Source: Elizabethkingia bruuniana | GTDB lineage: Bacteria; Bacteroidota; Bacteroidia; Flavobacteriales; Weeksellaceae | Reading direction: 5' to 3' | Length of the DNA: 64,000 nt | NCBI RefSeq assembly: GCF_002024805.1 | Contig: NZ_CP014337.1 | Location: forward strand, 2,604,001-2,668,000 | Shown: piece after piece, positions 42,888 through 51,496 of the stretch | Layout of the letters: every line of letters starts with the position of its first letter | How positions within the stretch are numbered: position 1 is the first letter of the stretch | The notes under the pieces: model-generated | Databases searched by the model: none | What the model saw: only the letters and a program-made list of their open reading frames with translations | What the model was told of the DNA's origin: nothing | Program-made: the position numbers and the translations under genes

Positions 42888-45368
42888 ATGATGCAATGTA
42901 ATGAAGACCTGTTCTTTCAAAATCAAACTAAATCCTTTGATATAAAGGGATTACAACACAAAAAAAACACAATCCAAAATATAATTACAGACAGAATACA
43001 GCCGTTTCTGATTATACTTTTTTCTGTATTAAGCCTGATAGGAGTTGATGCCCAAACTATACAGGGATCACTAACCGGAAAAGTAACAATGGTAGATGGT
43101 GAACCTCTGACGTCTATTTCTGTTTCTTTACTCGGCACAGACAGACAAACCCTTACAGACGATGCGGGTATATACAAATTCGGAAATCTGAATACTGGCC
43201 AGTATATTATAAAACTGCAAATATTAGGCTCGAAAGAAGTTCGCCTTCCTGTTGAAGTGAAAGCCGGAGAAAATACACAACTGGACTATCAGCTGACCAA
43301 GGAAAATATTATGGCCATACAGGAGGTGGTTATTATGAAAAACACCAACCGCTTTTCTAAAAAGGAAAGTGTTTATGTCGCCAGGCTTCCTCTAAAAAAT
43401 ATGGAGAATCCACAGGTATACAACACTGTTACAAAAGAGCTATTTCAGGAACAGGTAGCAGTAGACCTGGGAAGCATTTCGAAAAATGTTCCTGGTGCCG
43501 GAGTTCCTATGATTGCCAATCAGGGAAGAGTAACATTTCGTTCAAGAGGATTTGAAACCGAACCCAATGCCCGTAACGGTGTAGCCGGAGCGGCATTTTC
43601 AGTAATTGACCCGGTAAATCTGGAACGTATAGAAGCCATAAAGGGACCTTCTGCAACATTATTCGGGAAAAGTGTAGCCAGCAGCTATGGTGGTGTATAC
43701 AACCGTGTCACTAAAAAACCTTACAATGATTTTGGCGGTGAAGTAGGTTATATAGGTGGAAGCTGGAATTATAACCGATTGACACTGGATGTTAACACTC
43801 CTGTTAACAAAGACCGTACAGCCCTTTTCCGATTGAATGCTGCCGGCACCTACGAGAAGAGTTTTCAGGATCTTGGGTTTACCAATTCTTTAGCCATTGC
43901 GCCAAGTTTCTCTTACCAGATAACAGACCGTATGTCGCTTCTTTTGGATGTTGAATTTAATCAGGCAAAGGGAACTTCCGTAGTACGCTTTAACCCTTAT
44001 ACAGGGAGTAATAAAACACAGTCTATTGCCGACATGAAGTTTCCATATTATAAAAATTTCCTGAGCGATGATCTTGCCTATGAAACACAGATGATGAATA
44101 TTTTTGCACAGCTGAATTATAAAATCTCTGATAAATGGACTTCCCAAACAATTATATCACGTGCCAGATCCACTATTAATGGTTACATATCCGCCATTAA
44201 CGGAAAAACCGACTCTACTGCAAGTGCGCAGGTAATGGTAGGCACAACTTCTTTTATTGCTACCAATATTCAGCAGAATTTCATTGGTGACTTTCATATC
44301 GGACGCTTCAGAAACAGAATGGTCGTAGGATTGGATTATTACAACAATTCTAATCATTTTGACCGTTATCATACCAATACCAAGACATTTAATTTTGTTC
44401 ATCCGTCTGCTGACTTCAGGGTAAACCGTAATACAATCGATGCATTAACAGCCACTTCTGCTGTCAGAAAAGAGAATAATGGTGACAATACCTACGCTGT
44501 TTATGTATCGGATGTGTTCAATATTACCGATCAGCTTATGGTAATGGCCAGCTTGCGGGTAGACAGATTTCAGTTTAAGGGGGTCTATGATATCACTACC
44601 GGCGAGATAAAAGGTGGATTAAGCAATAGCGGTGTACAAGCTGGTCCATACGGACAGACTGCATTCTCACCAAAACTTGGAATTGTCTATGAAGTACTTA
44701 AAAATAAGCTTTCACTTTTCGGGAATTATATGAATGGCTTTAACAATGTAAGTGGTGTTGATATTAACGGCAATTCTTTCAGACCTGAGTATGCCAATCA
44801 ACTGGAATTTGGAGTAAAAACAGATCTTTTCAACCACAGACTTGTGGGAACACTAAGCTATTATAACATCCGTGTGGACAACGTACTAAGAACAAATCCT
44901 GATGACATTAATTATTCCATACAGGATGGTACACAGCTGAGCAAGGGAATGGAAGCCGAAATAACAGTTAATCCTTTTGACGGGTTAAATATTGTTGCCG
45001 GCTATGCTTATAATGACAGTAAATACTCCAAAGCCAATCCTGCTGTTAATGGACTTAGACCTGCATTATCAGGACCTACAAATATGTTCAATTACTGGAT
45101 AAGCTACCGAATCCCTCAGGGAAAGCTAAAAGGGTTAGGAATAGGTACTGGTGCCAATATGGGTTCTTCTTCTTATCAAACAAATACACAAACTGCGAAA
45201 GTAATTATACCTTCGTATAAAATGTTTGATATTGGTATTTTCTACGATCAGCCAAAATACAGAGTCGGACTTAAATTCGATAATATCACGAATGAAAAAG
45301 CATGGTCGGTACGCTTAACACCACAGGCTCCGGCCCGTTTTCTGGGAAGTGTCTCTCTAAAGTTCTAA
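42888..45368 (+). CDS. TonB-dependent siderophore-type receptor
   Basis: An 826-residue outer-membrane receptor. A signal sequence lies unusually far in (about residues 35-55, ending VDAQ), so the true start may be one of the later codons. Then come a carboxypeptidase-like domain (GSLTGKVTMVDGEPLTSISVSLLGT), a plug domain with RVTFRSRGFETEP and RIEAIKGPSATLFGKSVASSYGGVYNRVTKKP, and a 22-strand barrel ending in RFLGSVSLKF. The FRSRGFE and GP(S/A)xxLxG motifs are those of FhuA/FpvA-like siderophore receptors, so ferric-siderophore uptake is likely. It converges on a small exported protein gene; a bidirectional terminator lies between. Confidence 0.93.
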   Translation: MMQCNEDLFFQNQTKSFDIKGLQHKKNTIQNIITDRIQPFLIILFSVLSLIGVDAQTIQGSLTGKVTMVDGEPLTSISVSLLGTDRQTLTDDAGIYKFGNLNTGQYIIKLQILGSKEVRLPVEVKAGENTQLDYQLTKENIMAIQEVVIMKNTNRFSKKESVYVARLPLKNMENPQVYNTVTKELFQEQVAVDLGSISKNVPGAGVPMIANQGRVTFRSRGFETEPNARNGVAGAAFSVIDPVNLERIEAIKGPSATLFGKSVASSYGGVYNRVTKKPYNDFGGEVGYIGGSWNYNRLTLDVNTPVNKDRTALFRLNAAGTYEKSFQDLGFTNSLAIAPSFSYQITDRMSLLLDVEFNQAKGTSVVRFNPYTGSNKTQSIADMKFPYYKNFLSDDLAYETQMMNIFAQLNYKISDKWTSQTIISRARSTINGYISAINGKTDSTASAQVMVGTTSFIATNIQQNFIGDFHIGRFRNRMVVGLDYYNNSNHFDRYHTNTKTFNFVHPSADFRVNRNTIDALTATSAVRKENNGDNTYAVYVSDVFNITDQLMVMASLRVDRFQFKGVYDITTGEIKGGLSNSGVQAGPYGQTAFSPKLGIVYEVLKNKLSLFGNYMNGFNNVSGVDINGNSFRPEYANQLEFGVKTDLFNHRLVGTLSYYNIRVDNVLRTNPDDINYSIQDGTQLSKGMEAEITVNPFDGLNIVAGYAYNDSKYSKANPAVNGLRPALSGPTNMFNYWISYRIPQGKLKGLGIGTGANMGSSSYQTNTQTAKVIIPSYKMFDIGIFYDQPKYRVGLKFDNITNEKAWSVRLTPQAPARFLGSVSLKF

Positions 45369-45390
45369 TCTTAAAAAATTATAACAATAT

Positions 45391-45418
45391 AAAACCCGGA
45401 TTTATGAGTCCGGGTTTT
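45391..45418. terminator. Bidirectional terminator after the siderophore receptor
   Basis: AAAACCCGGA pairs with TCCGGGTTTT around TTTATGAG. It lies between convergent genes. Confidence 0.85.
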
Positions 45419-45444
45419 ATATTGGTTATATGTAACACGAATTC

Positions 45445-46185
45445 TTAATTAATCCACAAACAATAATTATTGCGATAGCGTATTTTACCATAGGCTTTCC
45501 CACCAAAAGTCCCGGGTGTATTATCATACCAGTCTTGCCGTATTACATAAAGCCCGGATATTGTCGGCTTGAAAACAGCAGGGTGTTTATCATCCACCTG
45601 AATATTCTTTTCCCAGTTTTCTGGATTAAATATGCGTAACGATGTTCCTTTATCAGCAGGTTTCATATTACGATAAGGAAAAATGGTATAAATGCCATTC
45701 TGCTTCTGCAGAATAATATCCATAAACTGAGTGGGCAATACCTGAGTATCCGGAATATTGCCAACACGATAGGAGCTGCATAAAAAATCTACAGGCCGGA
45801 TATTTTCCTGTGAATTTGCGGAACGTACCAGAACCGGTAACTTATCGTTTATGCCATAAATTCTATAGCTTCCCTCTTCCTTCGGAGTAAAAGTTCCTTC
45901 CCAGCAATCCGCGTTCGACTTTATGCTGATATTTAATTTCTCCCCTTTATCATTAAGGATAAAAACCTGAAAATTCTGAATTTCTTTATATTCGGAACCT
46001 GTTGTACGATGCCGCACGCTAAGATCATCAATATGACCATAGCATAACTGTATTTTTACAGGATCGTTCAACTTTCCGGTTCCATGTACTTCCATCCAGT
46101 ATGCACTTGCTTTAGTCAGTTGGGGAAATAAAAAAGTGTTTAACAATAGCAGACACCAAAAAAACTTTATCGGGAGTTTATACAT
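45445..46185 (-). CDS. Exported DUF4198-like protein
   Basis: A 246-residue exported protein (signal peptide to about residue 27, TKASA). The mature part opens YWMEVHGTGKLNDPVKIQLCYGHID and continues as beta-sandwich strands (WEGTFTPKEEGSYRIYGIND, FKPTISGLYVIRQDWYD, YRNNYCLWIN), similar to DUF4198/NikM-like periplasmic metal-transport accessory proteins. It converges with a TonB siderophore receptor and may serve the same metal-uptake process, though the two are on different transcripts. Family assignment is by pattern only. Confidence 0.65.
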   Translation of the reverse strand: MYKLPIKFFWCLLLLNTFLFPQLTKASAYWMEVHGTGKLNDPVKIQLCYGHIDDLSVRHRTTGSEYKEIQNFQVFILNDKGEKLNISIKSNADCWEGTFTPKEEGSYRIYGINDKLPVLVRSANSQENIRPVDFLCSSYRVGNIPDTQVLPTQFMDIILQKQNGIYTIFPYRNMKPADKGTSLRIFNPENWEKNIQVDDKHPAVFKPTISGLYVIRQDWYDNTPGTFGGKAYGKIRYRNNYCLWIN

Positions 46186-46341
46186 TTTATCAATTATTTT
46201 CTTTTCACCTCTGTATAACAGGAGAAATTCAGGATATAAAAATACAACTTTTGCCTGTTAACCTGTTTTTATATTTTAATAATCAAAAAGTACTTCGAAA
46301 AAGGATGATGATAAGTTATCCCTTGTTTTATTTAATTACAT

Positions 46342-46716
46342 CTATTTTATTTCCCGTTGTTGCAGATTGAAAACTGTTCCTGCCGGATCGGTGATCCAGT
46401 GCATATTTTTTGGCAACTCTTCAAGCTCGTCGCAGGTATCAATACCTTTTGCCTGTAAATAGTCTGTAGCTTCTTCTACATTCTGAACCGTGAGTTGCAG
46501 CCATGTTTCCGAATGGGTATAATTATCCACACAATCCAACCAGATAACATTATGTCCGAATTTTACCTGATGAGCTCTGGAAACAGTTGGATTTTTAATA
46601 GGTTTTTCTTCAACGTCCAATTTCAGAATATCTCTGTAAAAAGCTACTGTTTTTTCATACTTGCTTTTGGGGATCTTTATAGCAATATTGATTCCCGCTT
46701 CAAATTCCGGATTCAT
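46342..46716 (-). CDS. VOC (glyoxalase/dioxygenase)-superfamily protein
   Basis: A 124-residue single-domain protein with two beta-alpha-beta-beta-beta units: INIAIKIPKSKYEKTVAFYRDILKLDVEE and WLQLTVQNVEEATDYLQAKGID, ending with WITDPAGTVFNLQQREIK. The C-terminal DPAGxxFxLxQ pattern is typical of VOC proteins. Metal-binding residues are not complete enough to predict an enzyme. A small in-frame fragment of a paralogue's end survives at 41502-41549. It stands with the SRPBCC gene upstream on the same strand, 130 bases apart, so they may be cotranscribed. Confidence 0.85.
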   Translation of the reverse strand: MNPEFEAGINIAIKIPKSKYEKTVAFYRDILKLDVEEKPIKNPTVSRAHQVKFGHNVIWLDCVDNYTHSETWLQLTVQNVEEATDYLQAKGIDTCDELEELPKNMHWITDPAGTVFNLQQREIK

Positions 46717-46848
46717 ATTTTATAATTTTCTATTAATACTCTATGTAAAGACATAATCAGCTAAAAACCTTAACACTTTTCTTAAACACAAAAAACTTTA
46801 TACTCTGAAAGTGGAATGCTAACTAATAGCCTATATAATCAACTAAAT

Positions 46849-47340
46849 CTATTTCAGTTTCCATTTTTTTACAATCTCGGCATTGAATCCATCCGCCTCT
46901 TTTGGATTAGGTACTCCCCTTCCTGTAGAAATCAGATGATACAGACTGTTATTAATGTAATTTCCCCAGGCATCGGTGCAAACATTGTAACATTCTTCTT
47001 CTGGCACCAGTCCGTCATGAGTAAACTTTACGGTTGTTTTACCATTATTTTCGGAGATTTCAAAAACCAGCTTTGTTCCCCGCCATTCGTTTTTATTTTC
47101 TGTAAAACTAAACTGATTATCCAAAACATCATAAACCAGTTTTTTATCCGGAATTTCTCCACTCAATCTAAGTTTCGAAAGGTGAACATCTTTATAATGG
47201 TAGAGAAATGTTTCACCTAATTTATCCGTCTCGCCTTCTATTTCTTCAGACCACCAACCTCTAAAGTTTTTTATAGCATTAAAGCACTCGCCGGGTGTTT
47301 GGTCGACAGAAAATTCTGTGGTGTAACTTTTATTATCCAT
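46849..47340 (-). CDS. SRPBCC (AHSA1-like) domain protein
   Basis: A 163-residue cytoplasmic protein of the START/SRPBCC fold: YTTEFSVDQTPGECFNAIKNFRGWWSEEIEG, then LGETFLYHYKDVHLSKLRL, WRGTKLVFEISENNGKTTVKFTHDGLVPEEECYN and a final helix DAWGNYINNSLYHLISTG. It is the activator-of-Hsp90-ATPase-1-like type. The ligand is unknown. The VOC gene follows on the same strand. No promoter was recognised. Confidence 0.87.
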   Translation of the reverse strand: MDNKSYTTEFSVDQTPGECFNAIKNFRGWWSEEIEGETDKLGETFLYHYKDVHLSKLRLSGEIPDKKLVYDVLDNQFSFTENKNEWRGTKLVFEISENNGKTTVKFTHDGLVPEEECYNVCTDAWGNYINNSLYHLISTGRGVPNPKEADGFNAEIVKKWKLK

Positions 47341-47594
47341 ATTTTGTGAGATTTTAGGTTTCTATTCTATATGATCTGTAATCACTTTATCTGGTTGAGT
47401 AAAGTTAGTAAGGAACCTAATTTTATAGTCTTGTCTTATGGCAAGAAATGATTTGGGCATAATTTAGCAAAGCTAATTTTAAATTAATTTTTTTAAAAAA
47501 AACAAAGCATATTTAGAAAATAAATTATATTAAATTATTTAATTAATAATATTTTATACATTAGCAATATATTAATTAAAAAAACACGCTTCCT

Positions 47595-47777
47595 ATGAAA
47601 AAATTAAAAAAACTTACCAAAACAGATTTAAAAAAGGTAAAAGGTTCTGCTGCCTGTAGCTTCTGGATTCCTGTAACAGCACCTTGTGGAGCAGAGTATT
47701 ATTTATGTGCAGATAATTATCAATCCGGAGATCAGTTATTCAAAGCAATCAAAAGATTTGATTCTGCAAAATGTTAA
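47595..47777 (+). CDS. Bacteriocin-like short peptide with double-glycine-type leader
   Basis: A 60-residue peptide. The N-terminal half, MKKLKKLTKTDLKKVKGSAA, resembles the leader KxLTxxxLKxVxGG of Flavobacteriia bacteriocin-like peptides, with GS in place of GG at the expected cleavage point. The remaining 43 residues contain four cysteines (AACSF, APCGA, YLCAD and the C-terminal AKC). No modification enzyme or peptidase-ABC transporter gene is adjacent. A short terminator-like hairpin separates it from the GLPGLI gene 40 bases downstream. TACATTAG at 47556-47563 may be its -7 element. Confidence 0.7.
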   Translation: MKKLKKLTKTDLKKVKGSAACSFWIPVTAPCGAEYYLCADNYQSGDQLFKAIKRFDSAKC

Positions 47778-47780
47778 ACC

Positions 47781-47804
47781 AAGAGTCACCTAGTGACTCT
47801 TTTA
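47781..47804 (+). terminator. Hairpin between the leader-peptide gene and the GLPGLI gene
   Basis: AAGAGTCAC pairs with GTGACTCTT around CTA, followed by TTA. It may be a partial terminator, giving more peptide transcript than GLPGLI transcript. Confidence 0.72.
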
Positions 47805-47817
47805 TATTCAGATGATT

Positions 47818-48648
47818 ATGAAATTCATTCAATTGTTATTTGCATTCTCTTTTATCCTTACAAAAGCACAGTTTTCAACAGTATCCGGTAATTTCACACT
47901 AAATTCTGATCCTTATAGCGCTGCTGTTTTGGATAAAAGCTTTCAGAATATTTATTATAAGCTTAACTTCGTTAAAAAGCCGCGCGAAACAGATAAAAAA
48001 ACAGAGGTAATATGTGTATTACAGCTTGGAAAAGATTATTCAAAATTCAGCGATTTAAACAAGCTGAAAAGAGATTCTTTGATGGAAAAGCTTAGTCATA
48101 AAGACAAAATAAATGCAGATGATATGAACAAGATGCTCAGACTGAGAAATCATTGGGAAAATGTTCTGATAAAAAATATTCCTGAGCAACAAAATATACA
48201 CCAGGAGGATCTACTGGATGACTACCAGTATGCAGAAAAACAACCTATTTTTGAATGGAAAATAGAGAATGACACTAAAGATATTCTGGGATACAATTGC
48301 AGGAAAGCAACAACCCAATACCGAGGCAGAAAATATACAGCATGGTATGCCACAGACATTCCGATTAATAATGGTCCCTATGTATTTCAAGGATTACCGG
48401 GATTAATTATGGAAATCGAAGATCAAAAGCAACATTATCATTTCATAGTAATTGCTATGGACAAAAATCCTTCGGAAATCTATTTGCGAAATGAGGCTAA
48501 AATTTTCCATATAAACAGAAAACGCTTTAGAAAAGTCCAAAAAAGTTACCATGACAATCCTGGCTTTTTCTATAGTGGCGCTTATGACAAGGATGGTACT
48601 TCGGTAAAATTAAAAGTAAAGCCATACAATCCTATTGAACTGGAATAA
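47818..48648 (+). CDS. GLPGLI-family exported protein, second copy
   Basis: About 276 residues from MKFIQLLFAFSFILTKAQ (signal peptide ending at residue 18; an ATG two codons earlier is equally possible). The family block YTAWYATDIPINNGPYVFQ followed by GLPGLIMEIEDQKQHYHF is complete, and the C-terminus ends NPIELE. It lies 40 bases behind the bacteriocin-like peptide gene and is likely read from the same promoter through the intervening hairpin. Only the motif block is well conserved with the copy at 36740. Function unknown. Confidence 0.9.
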   Translation: MKFIQLLFAFSFILTKAQFSTVSGNFTLNSDPYSAAVLDKSFQNIYYKLNFVKKPRETDKKTEVICVLQLGKDYSKFSDLNKLKRDSLMEKLSHKDKINADDMNKMLRLRNHWENVLIKNIPEQQNIHQEDLLDDYQYAEKQPIFEWKIENDTKDILGYNCRKATTQYRGRKYTAWYATDIPINNGPYVFQGLPGLIMEIEDQKQHYHFIVIAMDKNPSEIYLRNEAKIFHINRKRFRKVQKSYHDNPGFFYSGAYDKDGTSVKLKVKPYNPIELE

Positions 48649-48667
48649 ACTGATACTAAAAATAAAG

Positions 48668-49375
48668 CTATCTGTATTTCTCAATCAACTTTCTTTTAGT
48701 TATCTGATTTTCAGTATATTTTAAGTTTTCAGAGCCACAATTTTCACAGACATTAATTTCGTATTTGAAAGGCTGCTTTAGCTGATACCTGACTTCAGCC
48801 TTAATTCTAATAAGACTTTCACAATCTGTACAATAGTATTTAACTTTTTCAGAATCCGGAATGGTAACTTCAAACATTTCCAAAAAAATCTGAAATTCAT
48901 TTTTAATATATTCTTTATAATTATCTAAAGTCAGATCAGTTGTAAAGAATGTTCTATTGGCATATTCCAAACACTCCAGATCTTCCTCTATAATATAAAA
49001 GCCTATATATCTCCGGTCATAATCTGTTTCACATGCAATAGTACACATCTTTCGAAAAGCATCTTCAATATCTATTTCATTATTTACAGCTTTTCCGGCT
49101 ACAGATTTCGCATAAATTTCGATAAGTTCTTGATTGGTTTTATTAATATCAATCTTCAGATCGCGAATCGAATCATAGAAATATTTTTCTCTTACTTCTG
49201 TTCTCTCATAATCCAAGCCTGCAAGAATAAATAGACTATCACTTTCATAGCCCTGTTGCATAATAGTGACTGCCCAGTCTACAAAATCCTTGCTATCAAA
49301 ATCACATATTAGTTGTTTTCCTAATATAACATGAGTTAATTCTTCTTTTGTCATGGAATTTGTTTTTTTCATCAA
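48668..49375 (-). CDS. Hypothetical protein with C-terminal zinc ribbon
   Basis: A 235-residue cytoplasmic protein. The N-terminal 170 residues are acidic and helical (TKEELTHVILGKQLICDFDSKDFVDWAVTIM), and the C-terminus has two CxxC knuckles, YYCTDCESLIRI and NVCENCGSENLKY, about 35 residues apart, which should bind zinc. I do not recognise a family. It is convergent with the GLPGLI gene, with a 19-base gap. Confidence 0.7.
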   Translation of the reverse strand: MMKKTNSMTKEELTHVILGKQLICDFDSKDFVDWAVTIMQQGYESDSLFILAGLDYERTEVREKYFYDSIRDLKIDINKTNQELIEIYAKSVAGKAVNNEIDIEDAFRKMCTIACETDYDRRYIGFYIIEEDLECLEYANRTFFTTDLTLDNYKEYIKNEFQIFLEMFEVTIPDSEKVKYYCTDCESLIRIKAEVRYQLKQPFKYEINVCENCGSENLKYTENQITKRKLIEKYR

Positions 49376-49378
49376 TTC

Positions 49379-49426
49379 AACCTTGTCAAGGTTAATATAA
49401 AACTAGTAAATAACCTTGACAAGGTT
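49379..49426. repeat. Inverted repeat pair AACCTTGTCAAGGTT / AACCTTGACAAGGTT
   Basis: Two 15-base arms lie 16 bases apart, directly before the start of the zinc-ribbon gene and behind the lactonase gene. Each arm is itself nearly palindromic. It belongs to the same repeat family as 12829-12859 and 13243-13275. Confidence 0.82.
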
Positions 49427-49451
49427 TGCGAGATATAAAACCTTAAACTTA

Positions 49452-50573
49452 TCAATACTCCCTCACCTGTACCGTCGATACATTTTTTATCTTAGCACTC
49501 TTCCCTGTTTTTGTCAACAATCCGGTTTCAGCATTCCGTCTGAATACAACAGCATTCCCACTTCCTGTATTCGCAGTAATTAAAAATTTTCCTGTAGGAT
49601 CAATTGTAAATACTCTTGGATGTTTTCCTCCGGTTGACTGATAGCCTATTGTTTTGAGTGTACCATCTGCCTGAACAGAAAATATGGCAATATTATTTTC
49701 TTTACCACGATTTGAAGCATACAAATAGCGACCATCCGGGGAAATATGAATATCGGAGCTTTCAAAACCTTCTTTATACTGATCTGAATGGGTATTAATT
49801 CTCTGCAGATTATTTAGCTTTCCTTCTTCATAGGTATAAGCACTTACAGCACCACCCATTTCTTCAATACAGTAGGCAAACTTACCATTCGGATGAAATG
49901 CAAAATGTCGTGGCCCGCTTCCGGGAACTGTTTGAGTAAAAGGAATTTCTGTTAATGGTTCTTTCTTATCCTGATCGAATCGGTAAGCTCGGATTTTATC
50001 AGCACCTAAGTCAGGCATAAAAACATAGCGATAATCTGGTGAAAATACTGTTGAATGGATATGAGCACGATCCTGTCTGCCAGAATCCATACTACCCTCA
50101 GAAAACTGAAAATTCTGGACATAAGGCGCTATCATTCCGTTTTCTAATACCGGATATACAGAAGCACTACCTTCTGTATAATTTCCATTAATCAGCCATT
50201 TTCCACTTTTGTGAACTGTAATATATACCGGATTTTCACCACCACTTTTCTGACTGTTGATATAAGTGAGCGTCTTTTTCTCGGGGTTAAATTCAAAACT
50301 GCTTACACTCCCTGCATCTTCAGTTTTACTTTCGGTACAGGCAAAAACATATTTCCCGTCCGGTGATAAGGTTAAATAAGACGGATTCAGAATCCCCCTT
50401 ATACTTGTCACTTTGGAAAGTTTTCCACTATTGGTATTCAGCTGATATACATAAAGACCTTCAGCCTTCTTATCCCAGTTGAAGGAACCAAAAAATACAT
50501 AAGTGTTTTGAGAATAAAGATGTGCAGATGCAAAAATAGCAATAAATAATGCAGTTATTAATTTGAATTTCAT
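49452..50573 (-). CDS. Exported lactonase-family beta-propeller (6-phosphogluconolactonase-like)
   Basis: A 373-residue protein with a signal peptide (ending LYSQ, residue 22). It belongs to the seven-bladed lactonase family (YbhE/Pgl type). Repeated blade motifs LSPDGKYVFACTE, FSPDYRYVFMPDLGADKIRAYRF, FHPNGKFAYCIEEMGGAVSAY and ISPDGRYLYASNRGKENNIAIF are visible, with the family block GSGPRHFAFHPNG. The exported location argues against a pentose-phosphate role; a sugar- or other lactone in the periplasm is more likely, but the substrate is unknown. Monocistronic. Confidence 0.92.
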   Translation of the reverse strand: MKFKLITALFIAIFASAHLYSQNTYVFFGSFNWDKKAEGLYVYQLNTNSGKLSKVTSIRGILNPSYLTLSPDGKYVFACTESKTEDAGSVSSFEFNPEKKTLTYINSQKSGGENPVYITVHKSGKWLINGNYTEGSASVYPVLENGMIAPYVQNFQFSEGSMDSGRQDRAHIHSTVFSPDYRYVFMPDLGADKIRAYRFDQDKKEPLTEIPFTQTVPGSGPRHFAFHPNGKFAYCIEEMGGAVSAYTYEEGKLNNLQRINTHSDQYKEGFESSDIHISPDGRYLYASNRGKENNIAIFSVQADGTLKTIGYQSTGGKHPRVFTIDPTGKFLITANTGSGNAVVFRRNAETGLLTKTGKSAKIKNVSTVQVREY

Positions 50574-50636
50574 TAAAACTAATATATGAGTTCGCTAAAA
50601 GACTTTGAACATTATGAATTCTATAGAACAGTAAAC

Positions 50637-51296
50637 CTATCGTTTAATTAACTGTTGAAGCTTTTTTAATTGTTTATCCGTAACACTAACTAGCCCAACT
50701 GTTTTGTGCCTTTTAAATTCCGGTTCTGTTATTTTAGAAATTTCTATTGCTATTTTTGCATACTGCTTTGCTTCCTCATATTTATTTAATCTTTCACATA
50801 CATGAGCAACAAGTTCTGCATAATAAAATCTTGTACTATTAAAGCTCAGGTTTGTTAATGAGTACTCTTTACAAATATTATAAGCTTCAACATATTTATC
50901 CACTCTATTAGCCATTATATAAGTTTTTGCAAGTTTTAATTCAGCCATGCCTCTTGCTTCAATTTTAGTTTTTTTAATCTCATAATGATTTTTAACAATA
51001 GAAAAATATTTCTCTGCCTTATCAAAATCATTTATTTTTAAATAATAATCACCAAGTTGTTCATTCCCTTGAATTGTACTGAATTCTTCTGTTGGAAAAT
51101 CATTAATTAGTCTTTCCATCAACTTTATTCCTATTGATTGAATTCTTATATCATTACTATCAAGCAAGTAAATAGCTTGAATCCTTAGATATTCTGCCTT
51201 GTGAAAAGCACCTCTCGAACGTTTCAATCTTTCTTCAAACTCAGCCTCAATGAAGCTATCCCAAGTTGTATTTCTATACCAGTCTTTATCGGCCAT
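50637..51296 (-). CDS. Helical TPR-like hypothetical protein
   Basis: A 219-residue cytoplasmic protein that is wholly alpha-helical, with TPR-like pairs: GDYYLKINDFDKAEKYFSIVKNHY, ELKLAKTYIMANRVDKYVEAYNICKEY and FYYAELVAHVCERLNKYEEAKQYAKIAIEI. It probably mediates protein interactions. No catalytic motif and no named family. It stands alone upstream of the lactonase gene, 63 bases apart on the same strand, so cotranscription is possible. Confidence 0.7.
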   Translation of the reverse strand: MADKDWYRNTTWDSFIEAEFEERLKRSRGAFHKAEYLRIQAIYLLDSNDIRIQSIGIKLMERLINDFPTEEFSTIQGNEQLGDYYLKINDFDKAEKYFSIVKNHYEIKKTKIEARGMAELKLAKTYIMANRVDKYVEAYNICKEYSLTNLSFNSTRFYYAELVAHVCERLNKYEEAKQYAKIAIEISKITEPEFKRHKTVGLVSVTDKQLKKLQQLIKR

Positions 51297-51443
51297 TGTT
51301 TTTATTCTAAAACTTATCTTGATATTAAATCACTAATTTAAGCATTGCACAAATACAACCTGTTATTAAGCCTAATATTATTTTCACCTATAAGTGAAAA
51401 ACATTCACAAGTCATTAATCCATTTAAGAAATAATTATTTGTA

Positions 51444-51471
51444 TTGAGTTTTTTATAAAACATTATCTTCG
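51444..51471 (+). promoter_or_regulatory. Candidate promoter (TTG, 17 bases, TATCTTCG)
   Basis: A TTG at 51444-51446 and TATCTTCG at 51464-51471 (one mismatch to TAnnTTTG) lie 25 bases before the lipoprotein ATG, with spacing usual for Bacteroidota promoters. Confidence 0.5.
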
Positions 51472-51496
51472 TAACCGGAAACAAAAATCAGACAAG

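Noticed and set aside
43890-44402. Minus-strand ORFs within the siderophore receptor gene
   Set aside because: Cys/His/Ile-rich shadow translations of barrel strands, with no start context.
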